A stretch of DNA of 64,000 nucleotides, taken from Anaerostipes sp. Lineage in GTDB: Bacteria; Bacillota; Clostridia; Lachnospirales; Lachnospiraceae. The notes beneath the pieces are model-generated. The model was given only the letters and a program-made list of their open reading frames with translations, was not told the DNA's origin and did not search any database. The translations under genes were made by a program, and so were the position numbers. Below, in pieces: positions 25,778 to 34,665 of the stretch (position 1 is its first letter; each line of letters opens with the position of its first letter). The DNA is taken from contig NZ_JAGZSD010000003.1 of NCBI RefSeq assembly GCF_018381315.1, positions 1 through 64,000 on the forward strand. Direction: 5' to 3'.

Positions 25778-25876
25778 ATGTTATTTGGAAAATTTTGCAT
25801 TGAATACAGCTCCGCACAATTTGATACTTCAAAACATTGTACGGAGACTAAAAGACACGGGAACATTTATATTTAG
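25778..25876 (+). CDS. 32-codon leader peptide
   Basis: A short frame begins with ATG at 25778, 8 bases after AAAGGG, and ends at TAG 25874-25876. It lies between the strong promoter and three hairpin terminators in front of the MATE gene. The peptide has no known domain. Its position suggests a regulatory leader: ribosome stalling on it could change folding of the hairpins downstream, as in transcription attenuation of antibiotic-resistance genes. The role is inferred from layout only. Confidence 0.5.
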   Translation: MLFGKFCIEYSSAQFDTSKHCTETKRHGNIYI

Positions 25877-25880
25877 GCTT

Positions 25881-26024
25881 GCTCCAACATAACCTTATTA
25901 TGTGGGGCTTTGTTTGCATATATATATCATTATGATGTTCGGGCAGTAGGCAATGTTTTGTCTGCTGCCTTTTGTTTCGTCATGCAGAGGGCACACTATA
26001 TCGTGGCTACCCTCTGCTTTTTTT
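25881..26024 (+). promoter_or_regulatory. Serial terminator hairpins (attenuator) before MATE
   Basis: Three hairpins follow the leader peptide. First, GCTCCAACATAA with TTATGTGGGGC (25881-25908), then TTTGTTT. Second, GGCAGTAG with CTGCTGCC (25942-25969), then TTTT. Third, GCAGAGGG with CCCTCTGC (25984-26017), then seven T. The third is a textbook terminator only 22 bases before the MATE ATG. Without readthrough control the MATE gene would be almost silent, so conditional antitermination is likely. Confidence 0.65.
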
Positions 26025-26046
26025 ATTCAGAAAGGATTTTAAGATA

Positions 26047-27426
26047 ATGAAAGAAGAACAGAATTTAACAACAGGAAGCGTACCGAAGAAGTTAATTATA
26101 TTTGCGCTTCCGCTATTGCTTGCTAATCTCTTGCAATCTTTTTATAGTATTGTAGATATGCTTGTTGTCGGAAATATCGTTGGAGAAACAGGTCTTGCCG
26201 CAATCAGTAATGCGTCTATGATAAGTTTTATCATCAATTCAATTTGTATCGGAGTGACAATAGGCGGTACTGTTTTAATCGCCCAATATAAGGGGGCAAA
26301 TGATGAACAAGGACAAGTCGAAACAGTTGGAACATTATTCGGAATATCCCTTATTGCTTCATTTGTCGTAACGATAATAGGATTGCTTGTATATGAGCTG
26401 CTTTTTCAAATTTTGAGTGTTCCTGCGGCTTCTATGCAGGACGCTTGCGAATATATGAAAATCATCTGCTGCGGCACTATATTTGTGTTTGGTTACAATG
26501 CAGTTTGCTCCATTATGAAAGGCTTTGGAGATTCAAAAAGTCCTCTGTATTTTATAGCGGTTGCGACGGCTGTAAATATCATATTGGACTTGATTTTAGT
26601 TGGTCCGTTTGACATGGGAACAGCAGGAGCCGCCTATGCAACTATTTTTTCGCAGGGTGTTTCTCTTTTTGTATCAATCATTCACTTGAAAAGGAAAAAG
26701 TTTGTCTTTGATTTTAAAATAAAAAACTTTGCCATAAAATCAGATAAACTGGTAACTGTCTTAAAAGTTGGATTGCCTACTGCTATTCAAATGGTAATCG
26801 TTAATATATCTTATCTTCTAATTACAGGAATGTTTAATCAATTTGGCGTATCGGTTGCCGCAGCGTCCGGCGTAGGGCTTAAAGTCAATACATTCGCAGG
26901 TATGCCCTGTTGGGCAATCGGACAGGCTGTTACTGCTATGGTCGGGCAGAACGTAGGGGCAAACGATATAGAGCGTGTGAGAAAGACAGCAAAAATCGGG
27001 TTGCTTTTGAATCTATTGGTTACATTGATTGCCATTATCATTGTGCAATTATTTGCAGGGCAAATTATTATGTTATTTGAGCCGGAAAGCCCGGAAGTTA
27101 TAAAAGACGGCGTTCTGTATCTAAGAATATGTTGCGGTATCAACAGTTTGATTTATGCAGTCATGTACACATTTGATTCTTTCGCTATCGGGATAGGCTC
27201 CGCAAACATCGCTATGATAAACGCGCTTTTGGACGCAGTGTTTGTCCGATTGTCCGTAAGTTGGATTTTAGCATTTGTTATTCATATTGGATTTACAGGT
27301 ATCTATATCGGTCAAGCAGTTTCTCCTATATTACCCGCGATTGTCGGATTGATATATTTCAAAACTAAATCATGGGAGAAGAAAAAGCTGATACATCATG
27401 CGGAAGGGAGAGTGGAGCAGCCATGA
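26047..27426 (+). CDS. MATE family multidrug efflux transporter
   Basis: A 459-residue protein with twelve predicted membrane helices in two MatE halves (N-terminal LLLANLLQSFYSIVDMLVVG and second half starting near residue 230, LPTAIQMVIVNISYLL). It exports cationic drugs or metabolites using Na+ or H+. The frame is open upstream from 25972, but that would be translated through the terminators, so the ATG at 26047, after AAAGGA, is the start. It is the only intact gene of the acquired segment and lies behind an attenuator-type leader, suggesting drug-inducible expression. Confidence 0.9.
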   Translation: MKEEQNLTTGSVPKKLIIFALPLLLANLLQSFYSIVDMLVVGNIVGETGLAAISNASMISFIINSICIGVTIGGTVLIAQYKGANDEQGQVETVGTLFGISLIASFVVTIIGLLVYELLFQILSVPAASMQDACEYMKIICCGTIFVFGYNAVCSIMKGFGDSKSPLYFIAVATAVNIILDLILVGPFDMGTAGAAYATIFSQGVSLFVSIIHLKRKKFVFDFKIKNFAIKSDKLVTVLKVGLPTAIQMVIVNISYLLITGMFNQFGVSVAAASGVGLKVNTFAGMPCWAIGQAVTAMVGQNVGANDIERVRKTAKIGLLLNLLVTLIAIIIVQLFAGQIIMLFEPESPEVIKDGVLYLRICCGINSLIYAVMYTFDSFAIGIGSANIAMINALLDAVFVRLSVSWILAFVIHIGFTGIYIGQAVSPILPAIVGLIYFKTKSWEKKKLIHHAEGRVEQP

Positions 27427-27560
27427 AGCAATCAGAATGACTATTATGCCCTATATGCAATAATAAAACCTGTATTAGGGTACGGGAAGATACCGAACTA
27501 AAGAGCAGCTGAAAAATTCATAAATGTTCGGCATGTAAAATATCCGTTTTCTGTTGCTAA
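27423..27560 (+). pseudogene. Decayed cysteine-rich KTR-domain gene
   Basis: Read from the ATG at 27423, the frame encodes a MKQSE start, LLCPICNNKTCIRVREDTELK, and a second Cys-x2-Cys pair (KCSAC), the pattern of 'cysteine-rich KTR' proteins found beside tetracycline-resistance and efflux genes on conjugative transposons. Stop codons interrupt it at codon 6 (TGA where the family has Trp) and codon 30. The Arg of KTR has become Cys. It overlaps the MATE stop by 4 bases. It is evidence that the segment came in on a mobile element and has since decayed. Confidence 0.65.
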
Positions 27561-27582
27561 ATAGCGGTATCTGCATTATAAT
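27554..27582 (+). promoter_or_regulatory. Promoter of the SBP/kinase signalling operon
   Basis: TTGCTA (27554-27559), a 17-base spacer and TATAAT (27577-27582), 66 bases before the ATG. The -35 box overlaps the last codons of the KTR pseudogene, so it sits on the junction of the acquired segment. Confidence 0.65.
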
Positions 27583-27648
27583 AATCTGGATAAGGTACCA
27601 AGAAAGTTCCCCGAAGATTTCCAAGAAAAACAAAGAGGAGGAAACCAT

Positions 27649-29595
27649 ATGAAGCGCAATGCAGCCTGGAAAATTGCAGGTATATTAATCACTGTTCTGA
27701 TACTTATGACTTTGGCAGGCTGCAGCCGGAAGCAGCCAAAAGAAAAAACTGTAATCAAAATACTTTATGCCAATAACTTTAAACAGGTAGAAGCGTTGGT
27801 AGAGTCCACCTATGATGACATTGACCTTCAGGTGGAATTATCACTTTATTCCAGCGAGCAGCTTCGGCGTTTAGAGAGAGGGGGAGGACCGGATCTGGTT
27901 ATAGCACCCCAGCCTGATTCAAATCTGGTGCGGAAATATTTGATGGACATCAGCGACACAAAGGCAAGCTCAGCATATGACGGTACCATTATGAGCGCTT
28001 CAAAACTGGATGGAAAGACCTATTTGATTCCGCTGCCTGGTGTCTATGGCGGATATGTAGTTAATGAAACACTGTTTAAACAGGCTGGCCTTTCTATGCC
28101 TGCAAATAATAAAGAATTGGTAGCTGCGCTTTCCACGTTGAAGAAAAAAGGGCTTGGTGTCGGAGAAGACAACATTAATTTTTCCATCATGAACGACTAT
28201 AATACATCAATTGGCATGTTTTTAGTTGGAGATATGGTACCAGATTTTCTGGGGACAGTCGAAGGAGTCAAATGGCTGGCGGATTTCAAAAATAGGAAGG
28301 CGACCTTTTCCGGCGTTTGGGAACAGAGCTTTACACTGACAGATGCTCTTGTAGAGGCAGGGGTCATGGATCCTCAGGAAATTGCCCTCCAGCGTAATTC
28401 GGTCCTTTGCCAGCAGCGTCTGAGCAATGGTACTCTTGCTGCAGCTTTTGGTGATTCTGCATTGTATTATGAATGTATTGCCAAAAATCAGGAGGCAGTT
28501 AAGGAGGGAACGTCCAAAGCATATACTTACCGCATGCTTCCGTTTCTCAGTGACAAAGGAAATAAGCCGTGGTTTCTTTTTTCTCCTTCTGCGCTCATGG
28601 GGATAAATAAATCCATTAGTAAAGAAAAGAAGGATGCCTGTAAGCGCGTATTGGATTTGCTGTCTACGTCCAAAGGCCAGGATGCCTTAATTAAAGATTT
28701 GGGTGCGGGCATGTCCTGTCTTACAGATTACCAGCAGAAGGATGATTTGATTCCAAGAGGTGCAGAAAAATATGTGAAATCCGGATATGTTTATAATGTT
28801 CTGTTCCCAGGAAAAACAGTGGAATACCTGGGAGGCAATGTGAGAAACATTATGGCCGGAAAATGTACAGTAAAAGAGGCAATGCAGGCGATTGATCAAT
28901 TTCATTACGGAGGATCGGACAAGTTATCCTATGATTTTACCGAAATTGGAAAGATGAAACATGACCTGCTTTTTGAGGATTTCAACGTCCGGAGAGGTGA
29001 AACTGAACTCGGCAATTTTATAGCAGACTGTGTTGCTGAGGCCTCAGACGCCCCTATTGCAGTCGTCAACGGAGGAGGAATTCGTGCTAGTTTTTACCAG
29101 GGGGTGGTCTATGGCGGAGATGTTGACGTGGTTTGTCCATTTGATAACCGAATCATTGTTTTGGAAATGGACGGGCAGACTCTGTGGGATATGCTTGAAA
29201 ACGGTGTGTCGACCTGCACGGATGAGTTTCCCAGCGGGCGGTTTTTACAGGTTTCAAAGGGGATGAATTATACTTTTGACAGCAGCAAACCGGCTGGAAG
29301 CAGGATTGTGAGCGTGACAATGTCTGATGGATCGGCTCTGAAACTGGATGAGAGATACAAGGTAGCGGTTACTGACTATATGGCCGGTTCCAAAACCTAT
29401 GCGGAAGGTAACGGGGATGGGTATACAATGCTTAACATTTACGATAAATCTACCCCAAAGGGTAACGTAAAGATGGTAAAAGAAACCGGGCTGTTTTACC
29501 GCGATGCCTTGGCTCAGTATTTTGAACAGCACAGAAATACTGCTGTAGATGCGAAACAGGAAGGAAGAATCCGTGATTTGGCACAAAACAAATAA
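27649..29595 (+). CDS. Lipoprotein: solute-binding domain fused to 5'-nucleotidase C-terminal domain
   Basis: A 648-residue exported lipoprotein (lipobox LAGC, Cys at 25). Residues about 30-420 are an ABC-type family 1 sugar/solute-binding fold (RLERGGGPDLVIAP, PLPGVYGGYVVNE). Residues about 440-640 are the C-terminal domain of 5'-nucleotidases, with GNFIADCVAEA, VVNGGGIRAS and GNGDGYTML, the residues that hold the nucleobase and ribose. The N-terminal metallophosphatase domain of true nucleotidases is absent, so it should bind but not cleave. It heads an operon with a hybrid kinase, so an extracellular sensor role for a nucleotide or sugar ligand is inferred. Confidence 0.8.
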   Translation: MKRNAAWKIAGILITVLILMTLAGCSRKQPKEKTVIKILYANNFKQVEALVESTYDDIDLQVELSLYSSEQLRRLERGGGPDLVIAPQPDSNLVRKYLMDISDTKASSAYDGTIMSASKLDGKTYLIPLPGVYGGYVVNETLFKQAGLSMPANNKELVAALSTLKKKGLGVGEDNINFSIMNDYNTSIGMFLVGDMVPDFLGTVEGVKWLADFKNRKATFSGVWEQSFTLTDALVEAGVMDPQEIALQRNSVLCQQRLSNGTLAAAFGDSALYYECIAKNQEAVKEGTSKAYTYRMLPFLSDKGNKPWFLFSPSALMGINKSISKEKKDACKRVLDLLSTSKGQDALIKDLGAGMSCLTDYQQKDDLIPRGAEKYVKSGYVYNVLFPGKTVEYLGGNVRNIMAGKCTVKEAMQAIDQFHYGGSDKLSYDFTEIGKMKHDLLFEDFNVRRGETELGNFIADCVAEASDAPIAVVNGGGIRASFYQGVVYGGDVDVVCPFDNRIIVLEMDGQTLWDMLENGVSTCTDEFPSGRFLQVSKGMNYTFDSSKPAGSRIVSVTMSDGSALKLDERYKVAVTDYMAGSKTYAEGNGDGYTMLNIYDKSTPKGNVKMVKETGLFYRDALAQYFEQHRNTAVDAKQEGRIRDLAQNK

Positions 29596-29628
29596 ACAGA
29601 GCTGCCAGACAGAAAGGATGAGGGAAGA

Positions 29629-32211
29629 TTGAAATCAGAAATAAAGAAGAATGAAAAACACCGGATGCTGGTTTTTGTTCCCGGGCTGCTTATATTGGTC
29701 GCCGTTCTCTGTGTTCTGGCAGTGATGATTTATCAGAAAGTATCAGAACGCACAGTGACTAATATCAGCGGGGTTTACCTCAAGGAAATGACCACGCAGA
29801 TCAGCAGCCATTTACGCACTAACCTGGACAGTCAGTTTTCTCAGATTCAAACGATCACTAATGCAATATCCAGGGATGACTTGAAGGATGAATCAAGCCT
29901 AAAACATTTCTTATCACAGGCGCAGAAGGACAATGACTTTAAACACATTGCATTCATCAGTGACAAGGGAATCGCTTATTCTCCTGAAGGTACTGTACCT
30001 GCAATGTCGAAGATCACCGATCTTGATAAACTGTTGAATAACTCTGAGGAACTGATTTCTGTCAATGAAACTATTTGGGAAAACGGCACGATTCTGCTGG
30101 GAACTGCTATGGAGCCCGTACAGTTTCAAGACAGCCGATTGGTCGCTGTAATTACCGGACTGAATACTTCCGATATTGGATCAAGACTTGGCCTGGATAG
30201 TGAGACAGAAACCAATTCTTATACAAACATTGTGACCCAAAACGGAGATTTTGTTTTCAAAAGCGCTTTTTCTGCCAGTGCATTGCAGGGCAATAATTTA
30301 TTCACAATCTATGAGCAGCAGGCGAGTTTTGACGAGGGATATGATTTTCAGTCTTTCCGCTCCTCTGTTGCATCAGGAGAAAGCGGCCTGACGTTGCTGA
30401 CCATCGGTTCAAATCATGTATACCTTTATTATGTACCTATTGCGGGAACAGATTGGTATATGGTGACCAGTATGGCATATGAAACGGTAAATGATCAAAT
30501 TGTCTACTTAAGTCAGTTCATGGCGGCTGGGGGCGTAGGCATCTTTTGCATCGTGCTTATCACTGTGCTTGCCTTCTTTTTACTGCTAAGGCGCAGTGAA
30601 AATCGCAGTAACGAACTGCTTTTGATGGAAAAAGAACGGGCAGAGAAGGCAAACAGGGCAAAAAGTGACTTTCTTTCCCAAATGTCTCACGAAATCCGTA
30701 CACCGCTCAACGGTATTATGGGAATGGTAGAGCTTGGGAAAAACCATATCGGGGAACCTGACCGGATGCGTAATTGCCTGGATAAGATTACTCTTTCATC
30801 GACACATCTCCTGTCTTTGATTAACGATATTCTGGATATGTCTAAAATCGAGAGCGGAAAAATAGAGCTGCATCCTGAGCGGTTTGACTTAGGCCAGCTT
30901 CTGCGGGCACTGACGACAGTATTCCATGTGCAGGCGGTCAGCAGGCAGATCGATTTCCAAATAGTACTCTATGGTGAGGTTGCAGAGTTTTTGATTGGCG
31001 ATGCACTTCGCCTGAATCAGATTTTGACGAATCTGCTCTCCAATGCGGTAAAGTTTACACCTGCCAAAGGCCATGTAAAGCTGAAAGTGGCAACACTGCG
31101 CCGTGAAGAAAAGGAGATATGGATCCGCTTTGAGGTCCGGGACACCGGACGGGGAATCGCCCCTGAAAATATTGACCGTATTTTTGAAGCCTTCACGCAG
31201 GAAAACAGCGGAATCGTCCGGCAATACGGCGGTACCGGACTTGGACTGCCTATTACAAAGAATTTTGTAGAAATGATGGGCGGCACTATTTCTGCTACAA
31301 GTGAAGTGAATGCAGGCAGTATTTTTACGGTTGATCTGCCCTTTTCTTATACAGCGGCTGATATGGATGAAAATAGACAGCGCTGCGGAAACGGCCAGCG
31401 GGTTCTGATCGTAAACCAGACAGAAGAACTAAAAACACATCTTGCAGATGTACTGAAAAAAGAAAACTTCCAGGTAGATTCTATATCCGATGAAGCCAGT
31501 GCCCTGCAGATCATCCAAACAGCCGCACAAAACGGGACTTCCTATGAACTGTGTTTTATAAAGTGGGACGCTTCCCATGATATGCAGGCATTTACTGCAG
31601 AAATTCGAAACGAGGCGAAAAACGGTTCCCTAAAAATTATTCTGACGGGACAAGACCAGGACGAGTTGGATGATACAGCGGCTTCATGCGGAGCTGACGC
31701 CACTTTGTGCAGACCGATATTCCACTCGGACGTTGAAAGGCTGATGATGAAGTTTAAAGGAGAAGAGAGAGATCAGGAACAAAAGGAAGAGACCAATGTG
31801 CTGGATGGTGCACAAGTTCTGGTAGTAGAAGATAATGAGATTAACCTGGATATTGTTGTCGCTCTGCTGCAGGATGCAGGTGCTGTTGTTACCACTGCTA
31901 TAAATGGCCAGGAAGCTGTTGCACGATTTTCTGAAGCCCCCAATGGATTTTATGATCTGGTCCTGATGGATATGCAGATGCCGGTAATGGACGGCTGCAG
32001 TGCAACGCAGTCCATCCGTGCTCTTTCTCGTTCAGATGCGAAAAATGCTATTATCATTGCTATGACGGCAAACTCCTTTCCTGAGGATGTTGAAAAGTGT
32101 CTGGAGAGCGGCATGAATGCTCATATTGCGAAGCCTTTTATGATGAAAGACATAATCAGCGCCTACACAGAAGTATTGCAGGAACAGGAAAAAACAGCCT
32201 CTGAAAGGTAA
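29629..32211 (+). CDS. Hybrid sensor histidine kinase
   Basis: An 860-residue protein: membrane helix at 14-35, a large extracellular dCache-like sensor (about 40-295), a second helix (300-321), a HisKA domain with phosphoacceptor H354 (SQMSHEIRTPLNG), an HATPase with LLSNAVKFTP and GGTGLGLPI, a degenerate receiver (about 590-700, its acidic pocket replaced by N-Q), and an active receiver with phosphoacceptor D781 (LVLMDMQMPVMDG) and AKPF. The start is TTG after AGGATGAGGG. The partner sensor is probably the preceding binding lipoprotein. The phosphate may pass internally to D781 and on to downstream proteins. Confidence 0.9.
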   Translation: MKSEIKKNEKHRMLVFVPGLLILVAVLCVLAVMIYQKVSERTVTNISGVYLKEMTTQISSHLRTNLDSQFSQIQTITNAISRDDLKDESSLKHFLSQAQKDNDFKHIAFISDKGIAYSPEGTVPAMSKITDLDKLLNNSEELISVNETIWENGTILLGTAMEPVQFQDSRLVAVITGLNTSDIGSRLGLDSETETNSYTNIVTQNGDFVFKSAFSASALQGNNLFTIYEQQASFDEGYDFQSFRSSVASGESGLTLLTIGSNHVYLYYVPIAGTDWYMVTSMAYETVNDQIVYLSQFMAAGGVGIFCIVLITVLAFFLLLRRSENRSNELLLMEKERAEKANRAKSDFLSQMSHEIRTPLNGIMGMVELGKNHIGEPDRMRNCLDKITLSSTHLLSLINDILDMSKIESGKIELHPERFDLGQLLRALTTVFHVQAVSRQIDFQIVLYGEVAEFLIGDALRLNQILTNLLSNAVKFTPAKGHVKLKVATLRREEKEIWIRFEVRDTGRGIAPENIDRIFEAFTQENSGIVRQYGGTGLGLPITKNFVEMMGGTISATSEVNAGSIFTVDLPFSYTAADMDENRQRCGNGQRVLIVNQTEELKTHLADVLKKENFQVDSISDEASALQIIQTAAQNGTSYELCFIKWDASHDMQAFTAEIRNEAKNGSLKIILTGQDQDELDDTAASCGADATLCRPIFHSDVERLMMKFKGEERDQEQKEETNVLDGAQVLVVEDNEINLDIVVALLQDAGAVVTTAINGQEAVARFSEAPNGFYDLVLMDMQMPVMDGCSATQSIRALSRSDAKNAIIIAMTANSFPEDVEKCLESGMNAHIAKPFMMKDIISAYTEVLQEQEKTASER

Positions 32212-32219
32212 AGATAAAT

Positions 32220-33674
32220 ATGTTGATGTATGACAGGGTTTATCAATCTTTAAAGAACAAAATTGAATGCGGGCTGCTGCCGGAGGGAACAAGTCTTCCT
32301 TCCCGGGCAGATTTATGCCTGGAATTTGGGACTTCAGAAAAAACGATCCGGCGGGCTTTGTCCATGCTGGATAAAAAAGGTTTGATTGAAACATCCCAAA
32401 GAAAACGTCCCGTGGTAAGATCTAATCGCAATGACAGCCATAAAACTACCACATTTGCCCTTAAAAAAATAGACAAAGATATTACAAGTGATGTGCTGAA
32501 AACCGGAGTGCTGCTGTGCTATCCGGTAATCAAAAAAGGAATCTTGTGCTGTAAGAAAGAAGACCTTAAAATTCCGCGAAGAATTGTGGATCATATGGAT
32601 GTCGAAAATGCATCAGAGTTTTGGAAATTGTCCAAACGGTTTTACCGGTTTTTTGCTGCCAGAAATGAGAATTCCCTGATACTGCAGGCTGTTGACAGTC
32701 TGGGCCTTGCTGAACTGAGACCGCTTCATGATGATATTCAAATCAGAACCAGATATTATGAACAAGTGCAGGAGTTTATGAGGGTTCTTGAAACAGGCGG
32801 TGCACCGGAAAGTGTTCATTTTGATGATATGTCCGGCATGTATGGGATGACAGACGGAGCCGTCCCTGCATTTCAGGCTGATCCCCACTCTACAGTGCTT
32901 CTCGGAAGAAAGCAGATGGAGAAGCTGCTGGAGGTTTCAGAGATAAGATATTCGGCTGTATATATGGATATTATCGGATTGATTTCAGCAGGCCGCTATC
33001 GGCGGGGAGATCAGCTTCCAACTCACAAAGAACTTCAGAAGATTTATAATGTAAGTGTTGATACTACTATTAAAGCGATACAGGTCCTCCGGGAATGGGG
33101 TGTTGTAAAGACAGTCCGGGGAAATGGTATTTTTGTGGAGATGGACCAACACGATATCCAAAAGATTCACGTAACGCCTCATTTGATTGCCTGTCATGTC
33201 CGGCGTTATCTAGACTCGCTGGAACTGCTGACTCTGACTGCAGAGGGTGCCGCCGCCTGCGCTGCTGCAAATATTGCGCGGCCAGAGATTGAGACGGTAA
33301 AAGGTAAAATCAGCCGCCTGTGGAATGAGGACTATCTGTATGAGCGGTCACCCGCGATTCTTTTGGATCTTATTACGGAACATATCGGAATAAAGACCAT
33401 GGGTGTTATTTATAGTCTGCTGCAAAGAAATTTTCGGATTGGCAGAAGTATTCCGGGACTGCTGACCACAGAAAAAATACCGGTGAACTGTGAGATTCAC
33501 GGGCAGTGTATAGAGGTGATTAACATCCTTTCTGATGGAAATCAGGAAAAGTTCTCTGAAAAAATTGCCCAAGTGTATGAGCGTATCTATTTTCTGGTGG
33601 AAGAGGAATGCAGGCGTCTTGGATATTATGAAGAGTCGAGGAAGGTCTATGACGGAACAGCATTATGGAAATAA
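32220..33674 (+). CDS. Regulator with two GntR winged-helix domains
   Basis: A 484-residue protein. The first GntR-type winged helix is at about 3-68 (GTSLPSRADLCLEFGTSEKTIRRAL). A 170-residue middle domain follows. A second GntR winged helix is at about 243-307 (GDQLPTHKELQKIYNVSVDTTIKAIQVLR), then a helical C-terminal region. GntR proteins normally have one such domain and dimerise; two in one chain is unusual and suggests binding of an asymmetric or double site as a monomer. It starts 8 bases after the kinase and ends 42 bases before the GGDEF gene. Its ligand and targets are unknown; it may regulate its own operon. Confidence 0.8.
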   Translation: MLMYDRVYQSLKNKIECGLLPEGTSLPSRADLCLEFGTSEKTIRRALSMLDKKGLIETSQRKRPVVRSNRNDSHKTTTFALKKIDKDITSDVLKTGVLLCYPVIKKGILCCKKEDLKIPRRIVDHMDVENASEFWKLSKRFYRFFAARNENSLILQAVDSLGLAELRPLHDDIQIRTRYYEQVQEFMRVLETGGAPESVHFDDMSGMYGMTDGAVPAFQADPHSTVLLGRKQMEKLLEVSEIRYSAVYMDIIGLISAGRYRRGDQLPTHKELQKIYNVSVDTTIKAIQVLREWGVVKTVRGNGIFVEMDQHDIQKIHVTPHLIACHVRRYLDSLELLTLTAEGAAACAAANIARPEIETVKGKISRLWNEDYLYERSPAILLDLITEHIGIKTMGVIYSLLQRNFRIGRSIPGLLTTEKIPVNCEIHGQCIEVINILSDGNQEKFSEKIAQVYERIYFLVEEECRRLGYYEESRKVYDGTALWK

Positions 33675-33716
33675 GATCCGCAGAAAGGGATATATCATTG
33701 AAAGGGGTACCGCAGC

Positions 33717-34574
33717 ATGTTTGACGATTTATTTTCCATTACATTTCCTGGGTTTTTGAGTGTCAGAGATGCCAATCAAAGAATTATACATCTCAACCAG
33801 AATTTTCGGGATTGGATCGCTGCATATACAGATGTTGAGCCGTTGGGAAAAACAAATATTGAATTGGCACGTCTAGTGCCGAAAGAGGTGGCAGACACTT
33901 TTCTGCAGTGCCATGACGGAAGTATAGCGCTTCAAAATATGGATGGTCCTTCACGATTTGGCAGTGGGCTGAAAAAGATCATTGATTTTAAATCACCGGA
34001 TGGAAAGCCGGAACATACATCCTATTATGATGTGACAAAGTACAGTGTTGTAATTGATGAGAACTATTACATCTTTACCATTTCTTATGATATTACCGAA
34101 CTATATCTTGAGAATCAATTAAATCAGTTTTATTCTACTGTTGATCCGCTGACAGGAGCATATAACCGCCGTTATTTGAGCAGGCATATGCAGTTTGTAA
34201 AAGGAAATCCGGTAGTTTTAATCGATCTTGACAACTTTAAAATGGTCAATGATTATGAGGGACACTATGTGGGTGACAGGATCCTGAAGGATTTTGCTGC
34301 CTTTTTAAAGGATAATTTACCAGGGCTTATGTGCATAATACGGCTGGGAGGAGATGAGTTTCTGCTGGTTTTTTCGGAGGGTACAGGGAAGGATCAGCTG
34401 ACCGGCTTGATGAAGCACGTCCGCCGGCGGTATGAAGAGAATTACAGCCAATACAAATATCTGTCATTCAGCTTTGGATTAGCAACGGCAACAGATCATC
34501 TTGGAGAAACCATATCCCTGCTGGATGAGGCTATGTATGCAGATAAGGCGAGGAAGAGAAGAAGAAATACTTAG
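33717..34574 (+). CDS. PAS-GGDEF diguanylate cyclase
   Basis: A 285-residue cytoplasmic protein: a PAS-like sensor (about 5-125, GFLSVRDANQRIIHLN) followed by a GGDEF domain (about 135-285) with DPLTGAYNRRYL, the metal-binding DLDNFK and an intact RLGGDEF. There is no RxxD inhibitory site just before it. It would make c-di-GMP in response to the PAS signal or to protein interaction. As the last gene of the four-gene operon it likely turns the surface signal into a second messenger. GAAAGGGG lies upstream of the ATG; the frame overlaps nothing else. Confidence 0.88.
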   Translation: MFDDLFSITFPGFLSVRDANQRIIHLNQNFRDWIAAYTDVEPLGKTNIELARLVPKEVADTFLQCHDGSIALQNMDGPSRFGSGLKKIIDFKSPDGKPEHTSYYDVTKYSVVIDENYYIFTISYDITELYLENQLNQFYSTVDPLTGAYNRRYLSRHMQFVKGNPVVLIDLDNFKMVNDYEGHYVGDRILKDFAAFLKDNLPGLMCIIRLGGDEFLLVFSEGTGKDQLTGLMKHVRRRYEENYSQYKYLSFSFGLATATDHLGETISLLDEAMYADKARKRRRNT

Positions 34575-34665
34575 GGATGGTTTTGCTGTACCAATAGTAG
34601 AACTTCCAGTATATATATGTTATACTAAAATCCGAAAATCTATCAAGAAACTGAGGAAGAAGTTT

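Larger units (their letters stand above)
25619..27560 (+). other. Probable horizontally acquired segment carrying MATE efflux
   Basis: Between two native units (ilvC and the signalling operon) lie a perfect inverted repeat, a consensus promoter, a leader peptide, serial terminators, a MATE gene with codon use unlike its neighbours, and a decayed cysteine-rich KTR gene. KTR genes are typical passengers of conjugative transposons in gut Firmicutes. No integrase or flanking direct repeat was found, so only a remnant seems to remain. The limits are approximate. Confidence 0.45.

Noticed and set aside
25972..26046. Longer N-terminus for the MATE protein
   Set aside because: The open frame upstream of 26047 runs through the terminator hairpin at 25984-26024 and has no ribosome binding site.
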